From NCBI GenBank assembly GCA_025450355.1, contig JANWHR010000090.1:1-5006 (forward strand): a stretch of 5,006 nt of DNA. Reading direction: 5' to 3'. Of the stretch, positions 1-5,006 are shown piece after piece; the stretch's first letter is position 1, and each line of letters starts with the position of its first letter. Position numbers and translations under genes: made by a program. The DNA is from Micropepsaceae bacterium. Lineage in GTDB: Bacteria > Pseudomonadota > Alphaproteobacteria > Micropepsales > Micropepsaceae. Under the pieces are notes generated by a model. It made no database searches and was not told where the DNA came from. It saw nothing but the letters and a program-made list of their open reading frames with translations.

Positions 1-2855
1 AAGCCATCTGCAATGATCAACCTGTCGTGGCCTGTATTCCGAATGGCAGGTAACAGAACCTTCTCTCCGATCTGCATCGACACGTCGTAATGCTGCGCCT
101 CATATCCGAAAGCGCCGGCATGACCGCAGCATCCGGCGGGCGGCGCCTCGATCTCCAGTCCCATCGAACGGAGCAGTTTGCGTTCGGCGTCCGGATTCAG
201 CACGGCCTTGTGGTGGCAGTGCATGTGCAGGACGGCTTTGCGCTCGAGGCGCGGTGGGCGCCAGTCCGGCGTGGCGAGCAGCAATTCGCTCAATGTCTTT
301 GCCTGACGCGCAAGTCTTTGCGCATCAGGGTCGGCCGGCATCAGATTCAGCATATCATCCCGGAACACCGAAAGGCAGCTTGGCTCCAGCACGACGACCG
401 GCAGATTCGCGCGCAGCGCAGGCTGCAGTACACGGAGCGTGTGTTCGAGTTTGCGCCGCGCGAGATGCAGCATCCCAAAATCATAGAGAGGCCGGCCGCA
501 GCAGACCCGTTGTTGCGGAATGATCACCCGGTATCCCGCGTCTTCCAGCACCCTTGCCGCGGCTTTGAGCGTGCCCGGAAGAAAATGATTGCAGAACGTA
601 TCCGGCCACAGGACGACGGCCGGAAGCGTGGGGTCGCTGGATCGGGGCGAATGACGGCGCTTCCACCAGTCCTGGAACCTTTGCCGCGCGAACGCGGGCG
701 CCTCGCGCGCCTGCGAGATGCCCGCGATCCATTTGATTGCGGGACCCAGCGCCGGCGCGCGCAAGGTGGCGTTCACCCACCCTGGCGCAAGCATCGCGAC
801 CCGGCACCAGTTGTAGATCAGCCCCATGCTGTAGGCCGAGCGGGGCCGGATGCGTCCGCGGTAATGATGCGAGAGAAACTCGGCCTTGTAAGTCGCCATG
901 TCCACCGAAACCGGGCAATCGTGCTTGCAGCCTTTGCACTGCAGACAGAGATCGAGTGCATCGCGCACCGCCTTGCTGCGCCAGCCATCCGTGATGGTCT
1001 CGCCGCGCATCATCTCGAACAGCAGATGGGCGCGGCCGCGGGTGGAATGTTGTTCTTCGCGCGTGGCCTGAAAACTGGGGCACATGGTTTGCCCGCCGAG
1101 TCCGCGGCATTTGCCTACGCCGAAGCAGCGTTCGGTCGCGCGGGCAAACGAATGCGCATCTTCGGCGAAGCTGAATTCGGTGTGCGGCAGCGCGAGCCTA
1201 TGGGGACCCAGACGCAAATCGGCATCGAGCGGGCGCGCATCAATCAGCTTTCCGGGATTCATGCGCCAGTTCGGGTCCCAGATCGTCTTGAATTCGCGGA
1301 ACGCCTGGATCAGTTCGTTGCCAAACATTTTCGGCAGCAGCTCGCCCTTGGCCTGCCCGTCGCCATGCTCGCCCGACAATGATCCGCCATAGGAGAGGCA
1401 AAGATCGGCGGCTTCCTGCATGTAGTCGCGAAATTTGCGGATGCCTTCAGGCGTCCGCAGGCCGAAGGTCATGCGTGCGTGCACGCAGCCGTCACCGAAA
1501 TGGCCGAACAGCGTGTAGCGGTAGCCGTAACGCCGATTGAGCTTCTCGAAATCGCGCAGGTACGCGCCAAGTCGCTCCGGCGGGACGGCGGCGTCTTCCC
1601 AGCTCGGCCAGGCCTCTTCTTCGATCGGGATGTGGCTCGCGCCGACGCCGTTCTCGCGAATGTCCCAGATCGAAGTCTGGTCTTCTTCGGTCTCGAACAG
1701 GCGCATGTCGAAAGCACTGCCGCCGGAGCGCTTCAGGGTGGCAAAGGCCTTTTCGGCTGCGTCCTTTGCCGCCTCCAGGCTTTCGCCCCCGAATTCTGCC
1801 AGAAGATAGGCACCGGCTTTGGGCAAAAGCTCCGCACCCGGAGCACTCTTCCCCTTGCGGCGGAGATTCTCGATCACGTGGTATTCGAATGCTTCGAGCG
1901 CCAGCGGCCGATAGGTCAGGATTTCGGGAACTTCATCGGCGGCTTGCGGCGAGCTTTCATAGGCCAGCACCAGAAGGGAACGCGCCGGCGGAAAATCAAT
2001 CAGCCGGACGGTCGCGGCCAAAGTGATCGCGCAGGTGCTTTCGGATCCGGTGAGCGCGCGCGCCACATGGAAGTTGTTTTCGGGTAGCAGCTCGTCGAGA
2101 TTGTAGCCCGAGACGCGGCGCGGGATTTTGGGATAGCGCTGGCGGATCTGCCCGGCATAGCGCGCCGCCAGACGTTTCAGTTGCGCATAGATTTCGGCGC
2201 GTCTGCCGCCGCCGCGCTGGATCAGATGAAACACATCCTCGGATGTGGGGCCTACGCGCATGCGCAAGCCGTCATAGGTGAGAATGTCGAGTTCTTCGAC
2301 ATTATCGACGGTCTTGCCGCCCATCACCGTGTGTGCGCCGCAGGAGTTGTTGCCGATATTTCCGCCAAGCGTGCAATATTTCCGGGTTGCGGGATCGGGC
2401 GCGAAGGTCATCCCGTGCTGTTTTGCGGCCTCGCGCAATTGCTCATTGATTAGTCCCGGCTCCACGCGTGCGGTTTTGCTTTCCGGATCGAGCGCAAGCA
2501 GCCGGTTCATGTATTTCGAAAAGTCGATCACGACCGCCACATTGCAGGTCTGACCGGCAAGACTGGTTCCGCAGCCGCGGCCCAAAATCGGGATGTCGCG
2601 TTCGCGACAGGCGGCAACGGCGGCCTCGACATCGGCCACGTTGCGGGGAATCACGACGCCGACCGGAACATGCCGGTAGATCGAAAGATCGGTCGCGTAG
2701 AGCGCGCGCGATCCCGGATCAAAACGGACCTCGCCGCTGACGTCGCGTTTCAGCGCCCGGTTGAGGTCGCGCACCAGCGATCGCCGGAATTCGCGCGTGT
2801 CTGGCTTTCCCGATGATCTGACGGTCGCGCGCCCGGCGGCCTTAAAGGCGTTCAC
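1..2855 (-). CDS. FAD-binding and 4Fe-4S-binding oxidoreductase, YdiJ/GlcD-GlcF fusion type (3' end cut by the window edge)
   Basis: Likely a D-2-hydroxyacid dehydrogenase that oxidises its substrate with FAD and passes electrons through iron-sulfur clusters; E. coli YdiJ is the closest familiar relative. The frame is open for 951 codons to the edge, and by comparison with YdiJ (1018 aa) perhaps 30 residues are missing. Domains in order: PCMH-type FAD domain, residues ~45-205 (GRGCGTSLAGQ 92-102, GGNIGNNSCG 164-173); FAD-oxidase C-terminal domain, ~285-540, with GHFGDGCVH (451-459, putative metal/substrate histidines H452 and H459) and GEHGDG (495-500); ferredoxin-like part with C577, C583, C592 and the classic CxxCxxCxxxCP at C637/C640/C643/C647; then two GlcF-like cysteine-rich CCG modules (CCG 785-787, EPSC 824-827, CHH 880-882, CCG 909-911). 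No signal peptide or convincing membrane segment was seen. The GTG start was chosen because GAGG lies 6 nt upstream and the family core begins soon after. It is probably cotranscribed with the gene ending at 2857. The family call is firm; the substrate (D-lactate, glycolate or D-2-hydroxyglutarate) is unknown. Confidence 0.93.
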   Translation of the reverse strand, partial: MNAFKAAGRATVRSSGKPDTREFRRSLVRDLNRALKRDVSGEVRFDPGSRALYATDLSIYRHVPVGVVIPRNVADVEAAVAACRERDIPILGRGCGTSLAGQTCNVAVVIDFSKYMNRLLALDPESKTARVEPGLINEQLREAAKQHGMTFAPDPATRKYCTLGGNIGNNSCGAHTVMGGKTVDNVEELDILTYDGLRMRVGPTSEDVFHLIQRGGGRRAEIYAQLKRLAARYAGQIRQRYPKIPRRVSGYNLDELLPENNFHVARALTGSESTCAITLAATVRLIDFPPARSLLVLAYESSPQAADEVPEILTYRPLALEAFEYHVIENLRRKGKSAPGAELLPKAGAYLLAEFGGESLEAAKDAAEKAFATLKRSGGSAFDMRLFETEEDQTSIWDIRENGVGASHIPIEEEAWPSWEDAAVPPERLGAYLRDFEKLNRRYGYRYTLFGHFGDGCVHARMTFGLRTPEGIRKFRDYMQEAADLCLSYGGSLSGEHGDGQAKGELLPKMFGNELIQAFREFKTIWDPNWRMNPGKLIDARPLDADLRLGPHRLALPHTEFSFAEDAHSFARATERCFGVGKCRGLGGQTMCPSFQATREEQHSTRGRAHLLFEMMRGETITDGWRSKAVRDALDLCLQCKGCKHDCPVSVDMATYKAEFLSHHYRGRIRPRSAYSMGLIYNWCRVAMLAPGWVNATLRAPALGPAIKWIAGISQAREAPAFARQRFQDWWKRRHSPRSSDPTLPAVVLWPDTFCNHFLPGTLKAAARVLEDAGYRVIIPQQRVCCGRPLYDFGMLHLARRKLEHTLRVLQPALRANLPVVVLEPSCLSVFRDDMLNLMPADPDAQRLARQAKTLSELLLATPDWRPPRLERKAVLHMHCHHKAVLNPDAERKLLRSMGLEIEAPPAGCCGHAGAFGYEAQHYDVSMQIGEKVLLPAIRNTGHDRLIIADG

Positions 2856-2856
2856 G

Positions 2857-4677
2857 CTAATCCTCACCGGTCTTGCCGGTGATCTTGTCGGCGATGCGGC
2901 CCAGCACCCCAAAGGGGCTCGCCGCAAAATCGAATTCCTGCACCGCGTGCCGTCCCATGCTCAGTCCGATCGGCCTGCGGTTCACTTCTCCGCGCGCCAT
3001 CGCCGTCAGCAATTGTTTCTGTTCGTCGCTGGTGATCACGGGCGGCCACGGCGGTTCGAGCGGATCGACGATGCATTCGATGACCACGGGGCCAGGGCGG
3101 TTGAGCGCGTCCTTGAGCTGTTCGCGGCAGCGCGCCGGTTCCTCGATGCGCACCCCTTGCGCACCGCAGGCTTCCGCGACTTTCACGAAATCCACCGGCT
3201 GCAGGTCCACGCCGTATTCGGGATTGCCGAGATAAAGCATCTGCTCCCATTTGATCAGGCCAAGCGTGTTGTTTTTCATCACCACGACTTTCACCGGCAA
3301 TCCGTACTGCACCAGCGTTGCCAGCTCGCCCATCATCATGGTGAGCGAGCCGTCTCCGGTGAACGCCACGACCTGCCGCCCCGGATAGGCGACTGATGCG
3401 CCGATGGAATAGGGCAGCGCCGCCATCATCGAACACATGGTTCCGCTGAAGGAGAATTTCTGGCCCGCCCGCAGTTCCATGCGCGCCTGCCATGTCGTGA
3501 CGGTTCCGGAATCGCCGCAGATGATGGCATTGTCGTCCAGCAGTTCGGGCAAATGCCGCGACACGGCCTGCGGGCGCATCGGCTTGTGATCCGAACTCGC
3601 GCGCTCGTCCATCAGCGCCCGCCATTCTTTCATTTCCGCCTGAGCCTTCTGCAGAAAGGCGCGGTCGTTGTTGCGCGGCAGTTTGGCGAGCAGCGCGCGC
3701 AAAGTTGCCTGCGCATCGCCAACCAGTCCGATATCGGCGGGATAGCGCAACGCGATGTGTTCGGGCTTGTGATCGATCTGGACGCAAAGCGCCTGGCCGG
3801 GTACTGGCAGGAACTCGATATAGGGAAAACAGCTTCCCGCAATCAGCAGGCCGTCGCAGGATTTCAGCGCGTTGACGGCCGCGCGCGTCCCCACCACGCC
3901 AATGCCGCCAATCGCATAGGGACTGTCATCCGGAACGCAATCCTTGCCGAGCAGCGCCTTGATGATGGGCGCGCCCCAGCGCTCGGCCGCTTCTTCCAGT
4001 TCCCGTCCGGCGCCGCGCGCTCCGGCACCGGCCAGAATCACCGGTTTGCTGCACCGGCCCAGCAGTTCTGCCGCCTCGTCAATCAGCGCGGGATCGGGCG
4101 TGCGTTTCGGCGACTGGTAACTGGCCGACGTGTGTCCTTTGACATTGCGCTTGAAGCGCCGCTCGGCGCTGGCCGGCATGGCCTGGATGTCGATCGGGAT
4201 TGCGACATGCGCGACTGCCGAATTCGACAACGCCGCGCGGCAGGCGAAATTCACGACGTTGGCGACATGGGCGGGCCCCATGACCCGCTGATTGTAAATT
4301 GCGACGTCCTGATAGAGATAGTCCTGGTTTATATCCTGAAGGTAATGAGTTCCGATCAGGTCGTGATAGGTCATTCCGGTTATGGCCAGAACCGGCGCAC
4401 CGTCGATTTTGGCGTCATAGAGCCCGTTGAGCAGGTGGACCGCGCCGGGCGCGGCGGTGGAAAAACAGACGCCCAGACGCCCGGTGAACTTGGCATAGGC
4501 GCATGCGGCCAGCGCAGCGGTTTCCTCATGCCGGCAATGGATATAGCGGACGCGGTCTTTCGTTTTGCGAAAGGCTTCGACCAGCCCGTTGATGCCATCG
4601 CCCGGCAGGCCGAATACGCTGTCCACGCCCCAGTCCTGCAGGAGCTGAACAAGGTGATCACAAACCGTTTCGGGCAT
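2857..4677 (-). CDS. Thiamine-diphosphate-dependent enzyme, pyruvate oxidase (PoxB)-like / acetolactate synthase superfamily
   Basis: A complete 606-residue protein with the three-domain layout of the superfamily. The N-terminal pyrimidine-binding domain (~1-170) carries GLPGDGIN (23-30) and RHEETAA (49-55), where E51 is the expected cofactor-activating glutamate. The central Rossmann-like domain (~190-335) includes a glycine-rich GAGARGAG (217-224) and is where FAD sits in PoxB and acetolactate synthase. The C-terminal pyrophosphate-binding domain (~365-545) has the GDG...NN motif (GDGS 441-444 to NN 469-470). The expected reaction is decarboxylation of a 2-oxoacid such as pyruvate, with electrons going to FAD and then perhaps quinone; this is inferred from family resemblance. 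It is longer than E. coli PoxB (572 aa), with a tail after ~560. ATG at 4677 is the only possible start: an in-frame TAG lies at 4704-4702 with no start codon between. The ribosome site is weak (GAG, 4 nt upstream). One oddity is AAPG at 75-78 where relatives have GPG. Acetolactate synthase or another 2-oxoacid decarboxylase cannot be excluded. Confidence 0.93.
   Translation of the reverse strand: MPETVCDHLVQLLQDWGVDSVFGLPGDGINGLVEAFRKTKDRVRYIHCRHEETAALAACAYAKFTGRLGVCFSTAAPGAVHLLNGLYDAKIDGAPVLAITGMTYHDLIGTHYLQDINQDYLYQDVAIYNQRVMGPAHVANVVNFACRAALSNSAVAHVAIPIDIQAMPASAERRFKRNVKGHTSASYQSPKRTPDPALIDEAAELLGRCSKPVILAGAGARGAGRELEEAAERWGAPIIKALLGKDCVPDDSPYAIGGIGVVGTRAAVNALKSCDGLLIAGSCFPYIEFLPVPGQALCVQIDHKPEHIALRYPADIGLVGDAQATLRALLAKLPRNNDRAFLQKAQAEMKEWRALMDERASSDHKPMRPQAVSRHLPELLDDNAIICGDSGTVTTWQARMELRAGQKFSFSGTMCSMMAALPYSIGASVAYPGRQVVAFTGDGSLTMMMGELATLVQYGLPVKVVVMKNNTLGLIKWEQMLYLGNPEYGVDLQPVDFVKVAEACGAQGVRIEEPARCREQLKDALNRPGPVVIECIVDPLEPPWPPVITSDEQKQLLTAMARGEVNRRPIGLSMGRHAVQEFDFAASPFGVLGRIADKITGKTGED
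2862..2865 (-). promoter_or_regulatory. Ribosome binding site of the FAD/Fe-S oxidase gene
   Basis: GAGG on the minus strand lies inside the last codons of the thiamine-diphosphate enzyme gene, 6 nt before the GTG at 2855. It decides the start: a second in-frame GTG at 2867-2865 overlaps this motif itself and has no comparable site at proper spacing. The first two bases of the motif also lie in a hairpin stem. Confidence 0.6.
2864..2882 (-). repeat. Inverted repeat (7-bp stem, 5-nt loop) at the gene junction
   Basis: On the minus strand, TCACCGG, loop CAAGA, CCGGTGA form a perfect 7-bp stem, five of whose pairs are G-C. It covers codons for the last residues of the thiamine-diphosphate enzyme and runs into the GAGG of the downstream gene. 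No T-run follows on either strand, so it is not an intrinsic terminator. A role in translational coupling is inferred; it could also be chance in G+C-rich coding DNA. Confidence 0.5.
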
Positions 4678-4805
4678 ATCGCTCGCGGGGGAAAAATACG
4701 GCTACGCGGCTGGCGATGCCGACAACGCCATTTTTGCCGACTTGTTCCGGCGCTCCGCTGCGTTGCCATGCGGTTCGGGTGTTGAACCAGACCGCAGGAT
4801 TGGCG
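4678..4805. promoter_or_regulatory. Divergent intergenic region, presumed to carry both promoters
   Basis: This 128-bp gap is the only non-coding stretch in the window and separates two genes transcribed away from each other, so promoters for both should lie here (inference from layout). I could not find a convincing -35/-10 pair on either strand. TTGTCG (minus, 4725-4720) and TTGTTC (plus, 4742-4747) resemble -35 boxes but lack a good -10 at the right distance. Two A/T-rich tracts stand out against G+C-rich surroundings: 4691-4698 and 4730-4735. TGCCGAC occurs twice in direct orientation (4717-4723 and 4735-4741). Confidence 0.45.
4796..4799 (+). promoter_or_regulatory. Ribosome binding site of the DUF1275-family gene
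   Basis: AGGA is separated by 6 nt from ATG at 4806, a normal Shine-Dalgarno spacing. It is the main reason for choosing this start over upstream in-frame GTG or TTG codons, such as those at 4779 and 4800. Confidence 0.6.
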
Positions 4806-5006
4806 ATGGATCGCGAAAATATTCAACGGCTGGCGCTTGCCCTGTTCCTGGTGGCGGTTGCCGGCGATGTGGACGCGATCGGGTTCCTTACGCTCGGACA
4901 TCTGTTCGTGTCCTTCATGAGCGGGAACAGCACGCAGTTTGCGGTGCATATCGCACAGGGCAAATGGGATGACGCGACGCTTGCGGGATCGATTGTCGGG
5001 CTGTTC
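4806..5006 (+). CDS. YoaK/DUF1275-family integral membrane protein (N-terminal 67 residues, cut by the window edge)
   Basis: The frame is open from ATG at 4806 to the last base, giving exactly 67 codons. A hydrophobic stretch at residues ~7-30 is interrupted by GDVDAIGF (20-27), followed by FVSFMSGNSTQ (34-44). The pattern of an acidic VDAIGF turn followed by F(V/M)SxMSGN is the signature I recognise for the N-terminus of the DUF1275 (YoaK) family, whose full-length members are roughly 220-250 residues with several membrane spans. A second hydrophobic segment begins at ~57. The molecular function of the family is not established, so none is assigned. The start is supported by AGGA at 4796-4799, 6 nt upstream, and by the family signature beginning about 20 residues in. 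The frame stays open some way upstream, so an earlier non-ATG start is not formally excluded. The gene is divergent from the thiamine-diphosphate enzyme gene. Confidence 0.85.
   Translation, partial: MDRENIQRLALALFLVAVAGDVDAIGFLTLGHLFVSFMSGNSTQFAVHIAQGKWDDATLAGSIVGLF

Noticed and set aside
481..1110. Minus-strand open frame of 209 codons inside the oxidase region
   Set aside because: It is in a different frame from the oxidase, which reads through the same stretch with its 4Fe-4S and first CCG motifs intact; its product shows no family features.
90..1382. Long plus-strand open frame (430 codons) antisense to the oxidase gene
   Set aside because: The opposite strand encodes continuous, motif-rich FAD/Fe-S protein through the whole interval. 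The plus-strand product is rich in Arg/His/Ala/Gln with no recognisable domain, as expected of a G+C-driven shadow frame.
1..2855. Possible frameshift or pseudogene, since no complete long frame is bounded inside this interval
   Set aside because: Translating the minus strand from 2855 by hand gives 951 codons with no stop and every expected motif in order; the gene simply runs off the window edge.
4711..4735. Terminator-like element on the plus strand: TGGCG/CGCCA stem followed by five T
   Set aside because: The stem is only 5 bp with a 10-nt loop and it lies upstream of the DUF1275-family gene with no plus-strand gene before it, so an intrinsic terminator is not supported.
3553..4785. Long plus-strand open frame (410 codons) antisense to the thiamine-diphosphate enzyme gene
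   Set aside because: It lies over a complete gene with all cofactor motifs on the minus strand, has no recognisable domain of its own, and has shadow-like composition.
4742..4972. Plus-strand open frame of 76 codons overlapping the DUF1275-family gene
   Set aside because: It is out of frame with the ATG at 4806, whose product has the family signature and a proper ribosome site; this frame encodes no recognisable protein.

Overview
The window is about 60% G+C (by eye) and densely coding. It looks like ordinary chromosomal DNA of a proteobacterium, most likely an alphaproteobacterium. That guess rests on base composition and on the style of the three encoded proteins; no rRNA or other taxonomic marker is present. 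I found no mobile element, tRNA, rRNA, CRISPR array or phage gene.

Layout. Positions 1-2855 (minus strand) hold almost all of a very long FAD-linked oxidase fused to an iron-sulfur region (YdiJ/GlcD-GlcF type). It reads as one uninterrupted frame of 951 codons and runs off the left edge. Its GTG start lies one base after the stop codon of a complete 606-residue thiamine-diphosphate enzyme of the pyruvate oxidase / acetolactate synthase superfamily (2857-4677, minus). The two therefore form a tight pair, with the thiamine-diphosphate enzyme transcribed first. A perfect 7-bp stem at the junction overlaps part of the ribosome binding site of the second gene. After a 128-bp divergent gap (4678-4805), the start of a YoaK/DUF1275-family membrane protein runs rightward off the end of the window (4806-5006).

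How the genes may work together (inference). An FAD/Fe-S 2-hydroxyacid dehydrogenase would oxidise a D-2-hydroxyacid such as D-lactate, glycolate or D-2-hydroxyglutarate to a 2-oxoacid and pass electrons to a membrane or soluble acceptor. A PoxB-like enzyme decarboxylates a 2-oxoacid. Together they could oxidise a hydroxyacid to the shortened carboxylic acid plus CO2, but neither substrate can be read from the sequence. The DUF1275 protein is divergently transcribed and has no evident functional tie to the pair.

The long open frames antisense to the two big genes (for example 90-1382 and 3553-4785 on the plus strand) are composition-driven shadows and are not annotated.
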